From the NCBI RefSeq assembly GCF_001625215.2, contig NC_030389.2, positions 31,485,454-31,549,453 on the forward strand: DNA of 64,000 bases, in the 5' to 3' direction. Of the stretch, positions 11,400 through 23,618 are shown piece by piece. Each line of letters opens with the position of its first letter. Within the stretch, counting starts at the first letter, position 1. Made by a program: the position numbers and the translations under genes. The notes under the pieces were generated by a model that searched no databases, was not told where the DNA came from, and saw only the letters and a list, made by a program, of their open reading frames with translations. The stretch is from Daucus carota subsp. sativus. Lineage: Eukaryota > Streptophyta > Magnoliopsida > Apiales > Apiaceae.

Positions 11400-12588
11400 T
11401 ATGTATATATATATATTTGTTTGTTTGTTTATTAAACTTAAGCTTTCAATAATTGTATTATTCAAAATTATATATATTTTAAGATCAAAACCTTTTTTAT
11501 CACTAAAAAGTGCCGTAATTCCAAGTACTTAGAATGACATGGATTTGCAGTGAGTTTGGGGGAGGTAAGAAAGTGTGGGTGGGTATGCATGGATTTGTAC
11601 CAACTATCTGTTTGGGTGAACAATGCATGCACATATAATAAACTGCTAAAGTTATGAGCTAGACAGCTGCATGCCACCTAACAAAATCTAAAACTGAACA
11701 AAACAACATCTTACTCAAAAGTAACAGGCCTGTCAATTCTTTTCTCATACAAAATACGTCCATTAGATCAGCATCTGGACTAGAGTTTTCCACATGTCAC
11801 CATCAAAGTATATATACACAAATGCACCTTACTCAAAAGAGATCTTACTTTGCTGAATCAATGAACAATTATTAGAAAACTAATGAACTAAATTTGTAAG
11901 AACTGGCAAATGATTACAGAAACTGGAAAGTCCGTAACATATTGATTCTTCTTTCTACCCATCACATCCTTTCAACCCACACAACAGTGTAATCATTGAT
12001 TTCCGTTTACTCCAGACTAGTACTTAAAATAAATTGTCAAGGTTCGTGTGTATTTGATTTAGAAAGTTGACGTGGAGAAACTTTTCCATCAAATGTTGGA
12101 AAGTAATCTAAACCGTGTCCCTTTTTTAGCAATGCAGCAACTTCCACGTTAGCAGCTAGAAATAAGTCTTTATTCAGTTTCAGTAGTTTTAAGAGTATTT
12201 GAATAAGGGGATATATATAGTAGTGGAGTTTAAGCAGGAGAGTAGTAATTGCTTATTTTCAGGAGTAGTTTTTTATGCGTGTGTTTCACCTGCAATTCTA
12301 AATTCTATATGAAAAGGCCCTGAAATCAACAACCCAGATTTCTAAAACTTCTCGAGTAATACTCATATATAGAATTATAATGCACCACAAGGAAGAAAAT
12401 CTGTAAATGTGGTGTGATACACATAAGCGTAGAATGCACCCCAAGAAAAATCTGTACATAACTCAACAAGAAAAATAAATACAGTCAGACGTCAGTGATT
12501 TAATTTGGGAATTCAATGTTTCCAAGAAGCATTAGCGAATTGAAAACGGTGATAGGGATAGATAACCTATCAAAACTATGATCTGGGT
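10820..12588. other. Intergenic DNA with dispersed repeats, upstream of the NHL gene
   Basis: No gene seen. 10820-11000 is a dispersed repeat that recurs at about 24850-25050 in the same direction (shared TTAAATGCGTGTTATAAAT and TTGTTACAAATTTTGATTTA). A (TA)n tract lies at about 11372-11417. 11803-11858 recurs at 17214-17275. The rest is unremarkable AT-rich sequence. Confidence 0.55.
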
Positions 12589-12596
12589 ATAAAAGA
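12589..12596 (+). promoter_or_regulatory. TATA box, probable promoter of the NHL gene
   Basis: TATAAAAG in the context GGGTATAAAAGAGCC is a good plant TATA box. It lies about 30 bases before a CT-rich, ATG-poor stretch that looks like a 5' leader. The link to the coding region 1.3 kb downstream needs a leader intron and is inference. Confidence 0.45.
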
Positions 12597-12619
12597 GCCA
12601 CTCTGACTAACTGATTAAA

Positions 12620-12900
12620 ATGCAACATAACATTGTTTCTTAGACTTCTCATAGCCTACACAGCCACCAGACAATCAGATTCGATCTCCACGCACCCTCT
12701 CCCAGTCACTGCGATCACTCCAGCTTATTGCTTCCTTGATTTCCATTACCTCTGTCCATTCTGCAGAATTCAGTCCCCGATATATATACTCGAGTCTTTG
12801 CCTGTATTAGTCACCAGCTATATATCAATCCAACAGCAACTTCTTCTCGGGTTGCACTCTTCGGCTTTCCACTTAACATTTGCAACAAACCATAATCCAG
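12620..12900 (+). other. Possible 5' leader exon of the NHL gene
   Basis: C- and T-rich sequence after the TATA box, ending in CATAATCCAG followed by GTATTG, a plausible splice donor at about 12901. A leader intron to just upstream of 13920 (candidate acceptors TTCTCAAG and TTCTAACAG at about 13876-13900) would join it to the coding exon. A short open frame inside looks accidental. Confidence 0.35.
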
Positions 12901-13919
12901 GTATTGAATAAATAGTTGTTCATCAACTTTTCCTCATTTACAGCAACAAATTCTCAGCAGATTTTAATCTTCGTTTTATTATACTTTTTGCCTTGCAAAT
13001 TTATATTTGGTAATTAGATAGTTTTATTGATTACATGTTCCTTAATTCATAGGTATAACTACACGGTTTTGACCATAACTTTGCATGCATGCATGTTGAT
13101 AAGTGATAACAGTATATATACAAAATGAAGAGCACACTCAAACTGCCACATCAGACACTACTTAATTAGCCTACATAGTCAGCTGTAATTGAGAGTTAGT
13201 TATAATATTTTCACGTAGTTGTAATTGTATATATAGTGATAGAATAGATAGTTTGATAGCCCTGGTGCAAAATACTTAACTCCCTCTTCCTTTTTTCCTT
13301 AATTAGCCCATGAATTGTTTTTTTTGTGTTGATGAAAACGAAATGCACTTTTTATTTCTAAGACATGCACGTAAGAAGACTTCAGCTTTTCTTACTAACG
13401 GAAAACCAGAGCTTCAGCTCTTTTCCTTTTTCTTTTCTTTCTATTTCACTTGGTGTATCATTACAATCTTGCTGGGTGTCCTATTTATAGGATATTGTAC
13501 GTATCATTGCTTTGTTGCCTTCTCTGTTTAGATGTGTAATACATATAAGTCTTCACTCTTTTAATGGCCAGCCTATAATCTATACACATAAGTTGCATGT
13601 AGGATGTAGCCTTCTATTTAGCTTCCCAGCCACGTTCCTATTTCATTTATCAGTACATAGTTTTGACCACCACCTTGCTTGAAAGCCCACCTTATTTCCA
13701 GGAATGTATATCTGGTACACAGCTGCTCTTAGTTGAATTCTGCATGCCATGCATCTTTATTTCAGTCTATCATATCTTTATTTCAGTCTATCTTGGTCTA
13801 TCATATTTTATGCTCTTAGTTGTGCTGCAGAGCTGTGTGTACACGTATTATTTTTGTTTTGTTTAATTAATTCACCTTCTCAAGAGTTGGACTTCTAACA
13901 GATTTTCAACGATAAAGAG
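12901..13919 (+). other. Possible leader intron before the NHL gene
   Basis: AT-rich, with several T-rich stretches, no conserved reading frame and no transposon signature. Read as an intron only because a donor lies at its left edge and acceptors lie just before the start codon. Confidence 0.3.
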
Positions 13920-14886
13920 ATGAACGATCACGAAGCAAGCACAAGTGGCACCAAGGATGAAATTGAGATGACTCAATTTCCGCGTACGTATTGTAAGTAC
14001 TCTTGAAAAAAATACAACACTTTATGTTTGAGATTATATTGAATATAAAATACAAAAAACCTATGGTCTTAATTATAAACAAAAAAATCAATGATCTTAA
14101 CACTTGTAATAAATAAAAATAATAATGATCATTGATAATTTATTTTGATGTTAATCCTTTTTTTTGTGTACAGTTGAGAACGACAGTGATAGTGACGAAG
14201 ATTTTGACCAATACTCATATGTATATGAGATCGATGAAAACGCCGAGGGACAAATTATATCTTCTCCTTCGAATGTACAGGTTCCAACTCCCCTAGTTAA
14301 TATACAACATATTATCCCCACTCCTAACCGTCATTCCTTCGGTGTCATAACTTTTATTTTTATTTGTCTTCTTATTTCATCTGCTTTTTTCTTGTCGATA
14401 TATTTGTACATAAAATTAACTTTGCAAAAAGTTATCCTACAACCTTCCACGGCAAATCTCATTAGTTTTAATGCTAATCATAGCCATGTACCTCTCAACG
14501 TCACCTTCTCATATAAATTCTACAATCCAAATTATGAATATAATTTGGATGTACATGATGGGACAGTGGTCCTCTACTCTCGCCATATTCTTCATAAACC
14601 CCTTGTAATTAGCTTTAGTGATTTATCTCTCCAACCTCGTCAACAGAAAATTGTTGATTTTAATTTTTTCGCAAAAGATCCCGATTTTAGATTAGACAGT
14701 TACACAGAATATTTCTTAAGAAACAACCAGTATTATTTTAAACTCACCGTCAAAGTTAGAATGAGAATTTATGTTCTTTATTTTCCTTTATCATTTTACC
14801 GTTCTAGGGTGCATACATGCCAATTCATAGTTAAGGGTCAGCCTCCTACAGGATCTGTTCCTGTCAGTGAAATTACTTGTCAATAA
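13920..14886 (+). CDS. NDR1/HIN1-like (LEA_2 family) membrane protein
   Basis: Two coding exons, 13920-13992 and 14174-14886, joined by a GTAAGT...TGTACAG intron with matching phase, encode 261 aa. The N-terminus is hydrophilic and acidic (SDSDEDFDQYSY at about 29-40). One membrane segment follows at about 80-102 (FGVITFIFICLLIS...), then a LEA_2-type beta domain with VPLNVTFSYKFYNPN and ending RVHTCQFIVKG. NHL proteins are single-pass plasma or ER membrane proteins; several act in defence and abiotic stress, but the exact role here cannot be read from sequence. The ATG at 13920 is the first in frame and lies in the first coding exon. It is the only clear host gene in the window. An inverted partial copy follows immediately. 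A paralogue within a large NHL family cannot be named further. Confidence 0.85.
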
Positions 14887-14888
14887 AA

Positions 14889-15015
14889 TAAAATTCATTC
14901 TAGTTTTGACGGTGCATTTAAAATAATACCGGTTGTTTATTATTAAATCTTCTGTATCCACTTCTAAATCTGAATCGTTCTTCATACATCATATTTTTTT
15001 CCCTCGGCGTTTCAT
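14889..15015 (-). pseudogene. Inverted, internally deleted NHL fragment downstream of the gene
   Basis: On the minus strand 14985-14889 encodes a stretch with NNRYYFKCTVKTRMNF, matching NNQYYFKLTVKVRMRI of the gene. At base level 14938-14895 matches 14721-14764 at 39 of 44 positions. Further out, 15015-15000 matches 14233-14250 (ATGAAA-ACGCCGAGGGA) from near the start of exon 2. The middle of the gene is missing. The copy is in opposite orientation and within the likely 3' UTR, so the transcript could fold into a hairpin with a loop of about 130 nt. Confidence 0.75.
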
Positions 15016-16685
15016 ACAAGGATAATGAATGACTTAATCGAGGTACAACATATACTACTCTACACAATTTTTTATGTAGTAAATATGACAAAAACTAACT
15101 TCTCTCCATTAACAATTCTTATGCAGCCGGAGAACTTGTGAAATTGATTGTGGATGCAAAAACAATTCTTATATTGCAGCTGAAATATGATTGTTGTTTT
15201 TTTGCATTTCTTTTGATATGATATTGGTTGATGTATAAGACGATCTGTAATTTTAATCAAGTTATAGTTTACTTCCTCGTTTGTTGAGTTTCTCCTGGAG
15301 ATTTGATAATTAGTTAGAATTTTAATATTTTATAGTCTCTTTTTTTAGTACTTGAGTACTGACCTCTAGTAGGCTATTGCCAATTAAATTAAATATGACT
15401 ATCTGGTTATGAAAGCTGATGATGAATTATATACGTTTGCTATGATTTTGACAAGCATTTATTTTAATTTTATTCTCTTTTAAAATATTTCTCATTTTAA
15501 TAAAAATATTAGTCTTGTAATATAATTCATAAAAAAATTATATTCAAAAAAATGTGACAAAATCAAAATTTAAATACTTGAAAATAGAGAGATTAATTTA
15601 CATCATTTATTTTGGAATAGTATCAAACTTAAGTATATTGTCTTTAATATTTTTGTTATAATAATGTAGAACAGAAAAGAAAATAATGTAGAAAGAAATA
15701 TAAATTCATAATCAAATTGAATAACATTATAAGAAATTAGATACATTATATTATTAAAAATGGATTATTACTCTAACATTAATAGATATTTTACACAACA
15801 TTCAATATATTTGTGCTTATGTACTGTATGTGTGGAATTAGGTGAGCCAGTTATGACCGCCACAGATGATATGTTTAATCAAATTTATATATCTAGTTCT
15901 AAAACTAACTGATTTCAAAACATTTGTATATGTGGTTAATGAAATTAATATATTTGGACGAGAATGATTCTAAAACCAAACTAGTTCCGAAAAATCTGCA
16001 TTTTTGAAATAAGTGTGTTTTATATCCGTTATGTAAACATTAATTTTAGGTAATGCTAATTGCACAGCCTTCGATGATCATTAGTAGCAGCAAATACACT
16101 CCGCATACTTGATTCCAGATGGAAAATTGGGGAGGCTTTGGCTCATTACCAATTAAGTTTGGAATGATTGTTTCACAAAATGGTTGAAAGGAAACCAAAT
16201 TATCCTTGAAATTTATTTTGCTGAAGAGAAAAATAGTACTTCGCTAGAATCCAAATCGGTTAAAGCTGAACACCTAATTATTTTTTATCAACCACGTCCA
16301 ACTTATTTGCTTTTTTTTTTGGTTGCTAAATATTGCACCTTATTTATTTCGTTCATGAATTTGGTGTTTCAAAGACGTATATCGCATATTTTCTAACGCT
16401 GCGGTACAATCAACCTAAGCTTTCATTTTTTTTTCTTTTTATGATTTCAATAATTTGTGAAGTAGTATAATAACTCTCGTAATTTCTCATGCTTAAGAAC
16501 TTTTACTACTGATTTAAAATATCCATTTATTAACAAATTTTTGTTATTTATTCTGGTTTAAAAAAATGAATAAAGTTTATTTTGTGTACGTATATTTCAG
16601 TCGTCATATCATTTGTAATATTAGAATTCAAAAATTATTGATTGAAATATCAAAAATTTAAAATTCGTTACAGAAAGTCAACTCC
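15016..16685. other. AT-rich intergenic DNA
   Basis: No gene, RNA gene or mobile element is recognised. Short open frames here have no recognisable composition or motif. Confidence 0.5.
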
Positions 16686-16867
16686 TACTACAAGAAAAGC
16701 GGCAATTTTCGACCATTTTTTCGACCGGAAGCTTTTTTTGACCGTGTATGGTGGAAAATATAACCGTTTGAAAATAAACGGTCGAAAAAATTAACAGCGA
16801 CTGTTTCCAGTGGAAAAAAAATCTGGTTGAAATTAGCCGGTCGATGATAGCTGTTTTTCTTGTAGTG
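16686..16867. mobile_element. Non-autonomous CACTA-type MITE
   Basis: The left end TACTACAAGAAAAGCGGC and right end GCTGTTTTTCTTGTAGTG form an inverted repeat (CACTACAAGAAAA type). Inside are TTCGACC/GGTCGA subterminal motifs. The flanking triplets are TCC (16683-16685) and TCG (16868-16870), close to a 3-bp target duplication. It has no coding capacity. It is unrelated in TIR sequence to the large CACTA element at the left. Confidence 0.8.
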
Positions 16868-17448
16868 TCGGTCTATTCGGGTTACTCTGTTAAATTATTG
16901 GGGGGTATCTGTATTTTTTCATTCGTCTAAGGACTCTTCAGCCTATTTAATAGAGTATCGAACTCCTAAATGTTATGATATATTTTATTTTTTTTGCTAT
17001 TAGCTCACACACACTGAATAATGAATTAGAATTTACAAGAAAACTGCATAATATTGTGGGACTATCTACTCTGTTAAATAGGTCAAAAGTCGTTACGAGA
17101 TCAAAAATACACAAATATCTCCATAAAATTTAACGGTGTTAATTGGATATGACGACTTTCAAAATTTGATATTTTAGTTGATTGTTTTTGAAATCTAATA
17201 TAAAAGTATGTCAAGATCAAAGTATATATACACACAAATGCACCTTACTCAAAAGAAATCTTACTTTGCTGAATCTATTGGGCGGATTTAAGCTTCAATA
17301 TTGCGAATAAAATGAATTAATGAACAATTATAGAAAAATAAGAGAATCTCCGACCTTCTTGCCCGGTTAGTTAAAAGTACTGAGATGTAATTCAAAAACA
17401 ACACATATACATAATTTCTTAAAAATTTAGATATCCACTTTTAATCAG
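16868..17448. other. Intergenic DNA with a copy of the 11.8-kb segment
   Basis: 17214-17275 matches 11803-11858 in the same direction (AAATGCACCTTACTCAAAAG and TCTTACTTTGCTGAATC), with a short insertion after it. No gene is seen. Confidence 0.5.
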
Positions 17449-19990
17449 TGTTCTAAAACTCGGAAAACTCGGTCGAGTACTCTGACTCGGTAATCCTGCC
17501 GCACCGTTTTTACTATATTCGGTCACTACTACGGTTTGTGTTGAAATCGGGTCAAACTTGCGTTGACTTCCGAGTACTCCGAGTACTTTGAAATAAAAAT
17601 GCTGCAGCCTGCAAGGAAATAAAAACTAAAAAGAGCCCATCAGCCCAATAAGGGAAAAATGTAAAGGCAGGCATCGGTAACTCTCTGGAGACAATACACC
17701 GTCATTGTCAATATCTCAACTTGACTCTGTACTTGATTATCACTCAGTAAGGTATGTTTTTCACTTTTTCTCCATCTTAATCTTGGTTTTGTTTGTAATA
17801 TTGTTTGGAGTTTTATATAACAATAACATATTTGCTACCTAAGTGGTTGCGCCCCAAGTGTTTGATATTTTGTCTTAGTCGTTACTCGTTTGTTTTAATT
17901 ATCAGTTTTCTTATAGTTTTATATTTGTATGTGTAGGAATGGAACCTTCACCAAATACAGAATCATCAGATATTTTGAAACCTAATTCTAGTGATGTTGG
18001 ATGGGAATATGCTGAGTTGATCAATGCTACTAATCTTAGACAAGTGAGGTGTAAATTGTGCAGGAAAGAACTGAACGGAGGTATCAACCGTCTTAAGTAT
18101 CATGTTGCTGGAATAAAAGGTAATGTGAAAGCTTGTCCTAATTCCACTCCTTTAGACAAAGAACGGTGTAAAAGAGCATTGGATGAATTGAAAAAGACAA
18201 AAAAGGAAAAAAAAACTACACATTCAGGAGGTGAGAGAGGATGTAGATATTGCTGAAAATGAAGATGATGTAGTTGAAATTCAAGGTTCTGCAAAAAAAC
18301 CACATACACTTGGACCTATGGATCAATTTAGTAGACCAATTGATCCAATGGAATCTACTATTGAGTTGCGTAAAAAGAGTAGACAACAAAATATTAATGA
18401 TGCTCTTTTCAAGCAGAGGACTAATGAGGTGCACGCATATTTAGCTCGCTGGGTGTATGAGTTTGGTGTACCATTCAATGCCATAAACAATGATGGGTTT
18501 AAAAGGTCTTGTGAGGCAGTTGGATAGTTTGGTCCAGGCTATATACCAGCAAGTCGGTACCAATTGAGAGAGCCGCTCCTTAAGCAAGAAGTGGAAAAGA
18601 CAAAACAATCGATGAAAGAACAAGAGGAGGAGTGGAAATCCAATGGGTGCTCACTAATGACAGATGCGTGGTCCGATAGAAATTGGCGAAGCATTATGAA
18701 TCTTTGTGTTAATTGTAGAGCTGGCACATGTTTTATTGCTTCTATTGAAAGTTCAGAAGAAGCACACACTGCAAAGTATATATTTGAGTATGTTGATAAA
18801 TATATTGGTGAAATAGGGAGTGGCAACGTCATTCAAGTCGTGACGGATAATGCTTCTAATAACATGGCTGCTGCAAAATTATTGAAGGTCAAGAGACCAA
18901 ACATTTTCTGGACATCCTGTGCTACTCACACACTGAACTTGATTTTGGAAGGAATTGGTAACTTTCTCAGCCCTTTGTTTCTACTTTTAATTTCTCAGCC
19001 TTTGTATATTTTCTGCATATAGCAGCTGAGTTTTGTTATTGACTCGTTATTGTTAACACTTTACAGGTAAGATTCCAAGGATTCAGCATATAATTGAAAA
19101 GGCAAAGGCACTGACCATTTTCATTTATGCTCACCACACGACGCTGGCTTTAATGAGAAAATTTACAAGAAAAAAAAAAATTGTTAGACCAGGGGTCACA
19201 AGGTTTGCTAGCTCGTTTCTTACCCTGCAACATATCTTGGAGAAAGAAGAAAAATTAAAGCATATGTTCTTATCAAAAGAATGGGGAGAATGCAAGTAGT
19301 TTACAAAATCAAAAGGTATCAAAGCATATCAGATCATTGTCTCTCAAGCTTTTTGGATGAATATTGCTATGTGTGTCGAATTATTTAAACTTTTAGTAAA
19401 AGTACTTCGACTTGTTGATGGAGATTGGTGTCCTTCCATGGCTTTTGTGTATGGAGATATTAAGGAAGCAAAATCTGAGATCATTAGAATTTGCAAGGAT
19501 GTTAAAGACACCTATGAACCTATCTTGGAAATCATTGACTCAAAAATTAAAGGCCGTCTTGATAGTCCATTGCACTTAACTGCATACTTGTTAAATCCTT
19601 ATTTTTTCTTACAAAGATAAAGAAGTTGTGAGAAGAGATGCAAACTGTATGGCCGCAGTGATAACTTGCATTGAGGCATTCTTTCCAGATGATTATGACT
19701 TGAAAGATCTTGTTGGAAATGTCGAGTTACTGAAATACAAAAATATGGAAGGAATGTTTGGAAAAAAATTGGCTATCATGGGAAGAACCAGGAACAAAGA
19801 AAATTTTGATATAGGTATTTGCTATTTAATATTTATCTAACACTAGAATTTTGTTTATTCAAGATTTCTACTTAAAAATTCTGCTCTTTTAAATTATTCA
19901 TTTGACAGTTGGATGGTGGTCAAATTATGGAGCAGAAACACCAAATTTGCAAAAAATGGCACTAAAAATAGTTAGTTTAAAGTATTCTAA
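17449..19990 (+). mobile_element. hAT transposon copy 1, 3' end missing
   Basis: Starts with AGTGTTCTAAAACTCGG, which also marks the outer end of copy 2 at about 21478 in the inward direction; the two are therefore terminal inverted repeats of one family. CGAGTACT subterminal motifs follow (17470-17590), then a broken transposase. No right terminus was found before the (TA)n tract at 20219. Confidence 0.65.
17939..19982 (+). pseudogene. hAT transposase with BED finger and DUF659, broken
   Basis: hAT transposases bind element ends through a BED zinc finger and cut with an RNase H-like core. Visible parts: a BED finger (VRCKLCRKELNGGINRLKYHV) at 17939-18200; a linker and a DUF659 region at 18564-18960 (LMTDAWSDRNWRSIMN, VVTDNASNN); a core segment at 19066-19620 (PGVTRFASSFLTLQ); and a 3' segment to about 19982 (GWWSNYGAETPNLQKMA). 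Introns are likely at about 18958-19066 and about 19815-19906. Breaks: a frameshift in the poly-A run near 18210, TAG at 18525, TAG near 19299 and a frameshift near 19610. The C-terminal dimerisation motif is absent here, although copy 2 still has it. The gene is dead. Confidence 0.85.
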
Positions 19991-20215
19991 TACATTATTG
20001 AATTATTTGATTGTCTTGAATTATGGAAATACCAAAACTGGAAGATATGTAGATATTCGCAAATAGATTTTTCCCGATTTTGCCCTCGTCAATAATAGAT
20101 TTGGATATATTATGGTTGATTCTTAAAAAGGTAATATATATTCTAGCTAATTAATCAACTGTATCTAAAGAGTTTCCTCGGTTTTCTTGATAGCAAGGTT
20201 TTCTCTGGAACCTCA

Positions 20216-20259
<44 letters not shown>
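19991..20259. other. AT-rich spacer ending in a (TA)n tract
   Basis: No gene is seen. The last 41 bases (20219-20259) are a pure TA repeat. Confidence 0.5.
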
Positions 20260-20262
<3 letters not shown>

Positions 20263-20719
20263 ATAGAATAAAAAAAACTTTTTTAGGTTACAAACTTAAA
20301 AAAAAAATTAATTTTTTTTATCCTCCCAACATGTTAATCCTTAGTTATAGACGGTATCTATGCTGAAAATTATTGAAAAAACATCACAATTTAAAAAATA
20401 ATGCACAGATAAATCGTGCATTTAACACATTTGTAACTAGGGTTCAACATTGGCGGTAGAACATTAATTATCATTGTGTTAAATATATTTATAGAGATGC
20501 TTAAACTATACCTCTGGGCTTTGGGTAGGGTCCAGGAAGATAAATATCGGTTATATACTACGTTTAACTTAGTTATGACATTGAAAAATTAGTTTTTGTA
20601 CTTTTGCAACATAATTTTAATCGATGTTAAACAAAATATCTTAGAAAAATGTTGAACTCAAGTTATATATGTGTTGAACAAAAAAAGTTTGTAAGTTTGT
20701 AAGTTTGTACGAGAACCCT

Positions 20720-20722
<3 letters not shown>
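20260..20722. mobile_element. (TA)n-bounded MITE-like element, type 1
   Basis: Bounded on both sides by (TA)n tracts (20219-20259 and 20724-20765). The inward ends resemble each other: left TATAGGGATAGAAT with GGTTACAAACTT further in, right (reverse) TATAGGGAGGGTTCTCG with GTACAAACTTACAAACTT further in. No coding capacity. It shares this end layout with the elements at 26362-26806 and 26824-29043. Confidence 0.5.
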
Positions 20723-20768
<46 letters not shown>

Positions 20769-21478
20769 AAATCATTTATTTTTCAATATAATAATCGTAT
20801 GAGAAAATATAAAGCATTTAACCATTGAAATTTTCATTTTGATATATTTTTTCACTAAGGTCAAATAAATTAAAAATATCCTTTTCATAATAAGTTGCAA
20901 GTGAAATTATTTTCTTTTATAATTTATTAATTGCTTATATAATTTAAAAATATAGGGAGTTTCTCATAAATACCCAAGTCCAAAACTTTTTTTGAATAGT
21001 ACTACATCTTTTTCATATATTTTGCAAAAAAACCAAACTTTTTAAAAATTGCAAAAATACTGTATGCAACCACATGCAACCTTACTTGCAACCAGATGCA
21101 ACCATAATTGGGGCCAATTAGGTGAATTGCATATGATTGCATCTAGTTGCAGTCGGTTTTTTTTTTGCAAGTATTTTTGCAAATATTTTCAGAAGATAGT
21201 AATATAGTTGAAAAAAATCTTGGAAAAGTGGCATTTTTGGTAAATTCTCTTTAGTATATTCTACTTTTTTTTCCTATACTGATTCAAAGATGGTGAGGAT
21301 CAGTATTTGATGATTCGTGTTAGCAGCTGGTTAGTGACTGACTAGGTCAAGAACTGAACTCATGCGTATCATGATTGAAGAATAGATTTATTCAACATAC
21401 GGAAGTCAGCGCATGGACTGATTTACTTTTGCTTATTTATAGGATCGTAACTATCAGTGAGGATATGTATGAAAACTA
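20723..21478. other. (TA)n tract and a second MITE-like segment
   Basis: 20724-20765 is (TA)n. 20957-21252 may be a MITE: its ends GAGTTTCTCATAAATACCC and (reverse) GAGAATTTACCAAAAATGCC are alike, and TGCAACCA-type repeats lie inside. A relaxed relative may lie at about 29420-29760. No gene. Confidence 0.35.
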
Positions 21479-23001
21479 GTGTTCTAAAACTCAGAACTCG
21501 GTTCGGCTCGGCGAAGGGACGGAGTATGGGGTACTCGGAGTATTAGGGGACTAGTACTCGAAAAGAGTACTCGGTTGAAAAATCGGAGTAAAAATATTAA
21601 TTTTTAATTATGATATGTATTTTAACTTTTCATAAATGGTATATAATAAATTTTTTATGCACTTTATTAATTTTAGAATACAGATAATGCAGTCCAAATT
21701 GTAGATTCCCATATCTAGAAAAATTACTTAAAGAGATAACTGATAAGTAGATAATAGAGTTGCATACCCAACATTACAATGTTTAACCTCCAAAATAAGC
21801 AAAAATAATAATTTAATTTCTCATCCAGGAACTTATGCAAAATAGTTAACAGTGAAAAATCATCTAAAATTTGACCATATCTCTCCATCAGATTCATCAA
21901 ATATAATATCATCTTATACTTCAGCTTCAGACTCGAAATCATCTTCACAAGCTCTCTAACAGCTCTTTTAGGACCGACAAAGGGTAAACCAACAAATTCA
22001 CCTTCATTGTAATTCACATCAACGGTTGAATCTGGTGAAATTTCTTCATCAATGTCACCACCTTCTACAATCCAACCTTGGGCCATACTTGCGTCACTAG
22101 CCAGCAAAATATCATGATTATCCTTCATCTTATTCTTTTTGTTTATGTTTACATTGAATTGCACATAAATAAGATTGTGCAGCCTTTCAACATCTAATCG
22201 ATTTCGTTTCTTGGTATGAATCTACATAATATATACAATAGTTATTTAATAAATAAACAAGTAATAGAAAGAAAATATAAAGAACACATACTATTAAAAT
22301 TACCCCTTCAAAAGTACTCCAATTTCTTTCACATCTAGAAGAGCTCGAAGTTAAACTAACTATTACATGCTGAATTCTTGAAATCTTACCTGTTACGTGT
22401 TAACAATAACAAGTCAATAACAAAGCTCAACTGCTATATGAGGAAAATATACAAAGGTTGAGAAATTAAAAGTGGAAACAAAGGGAATTGAAAGTTACCA
22501 ATATCTTCTAAAATCAAGTTCAGCCTGTGAGTAGCACAGGATGTCAGGAAAATGTTTGGTCTCTTGACCTTCAATAATTTCGCAGCAGAGCCATGCTATT
22601 AGTAGCATTATCCGTCATGACTTGAATGACATTGCCACTCCCTATTTAACCAATATATTTATCAACATACTCAAATATATTCTTTGCAGTGTGTGCTTCG
22701 TGTGAACTTTCAACAGAAGAAATAAAACATTTGCAATTAACACAAAGATTCATAATGCTTCGCCTATTTCTATCGGACAACGCATCTGTCATTAGTGAGC
22801 ACCCACTGGCTTTCCACTCCTCCTCTTGTTCTTTAATCGATTGTTTTGTCTTTTCCACTTCTTGCTTATAGAGCGGCTCTCTAAATTGGTACTGACTTGC
22901 TGGTATATAGCCTCGACCAAACTGTCCAACTGCCTCACAAACCTTTGAAACCCTTCATTGTTTATGGCATTGAATGGTATACCAGACTCATACATGAACA
23001 T
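21479..23001 (-). mobile_element. hAT copy 2, minus strand, internally deleted
   Basis: The plus strand at 21479 opens AGTGTTCTAAAACTCAG, the family TIR, so this is the 3' end of a minus-strand copy. Going left from 23001 it holds a linker (GIPFNAINNEGFQRF), a DUF659 piece (22858-22646), then a jump to the C-terminal dimerisation motif (SRCERNWSTFEG at about 22350-22290), and after an intron the tail MAQGWIVEGG (22164-21724). The BED finger and the middle of the transposase are missing. The start is cut at the same point as in copy 3. Confidence 0.75.
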
Positions 23002-23618
23002 AGAAGAAGATATTATTTTATCAAATTTATTATAATATAAATTTTATAATATTTTGTTATTTTATTGATAAAGTAATATTTTATTACGAAATAAAAAAAC
23101 ATGAATTATTTATTATAATTCACTAAAAAAAATTAAAACTAGTATTAATAATATATATTAATATTAAGAAATACATAAAAAAAATTAACTTTAATGATAT
23201 GCGAGTTTTATATGAAAAGTTAAAGAATTAACTTTGTTTATTGCTAGTTGTCAAAATAAATACAATATCACATCATGTATAAAGTAAGAGTAGGAAAATA
23301 TTTTGCTCGTTATTGTCGTTAGAATTATTATAGAATGCTATGACTTTAAGTTTTCTTATAATGATTTATTACTAGTTGCCAAAATAAATAAAGTATTTTC
23401 TTATAGTGATTTATTACCAATTGCCAGAAAAATAAAGTATCACATCCTGTGTATGACAAGAGTAAGAAAGCTTCTTTGTTCGTTCTTGGTTTTTGTATTA
23501 TTGTAGAAAGAGAAGGACTTTAAGTTTTCCTCCTTCAATATATTTATTAATTTTGTATATGTCAAGTATATACTTAATAAAGAAATAAGAAATCAAATTT
23601 AGAAATTGACATTCCAGT
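23002..23618. other. AT-rich spacer, start shared with the hAT copy 3 flank
   Basis: 22985-23130 matches 26020-26165 (both have AGAAGATATTATTTTATCAAA and TAATATTTTATTACGAAATA), so copies 2 and 3 share upstream flank. An ATTTATTA(C)-type repeat at about 23340-23420 is doubled. No gene. Confidence 0.5.

Noticed and set aside
12633..12911. 92-codon plus-strand frame after the TATA box
   Set aside because: Composition is that of a leader with no protein motif, and it ends shortly after a good splice donor.
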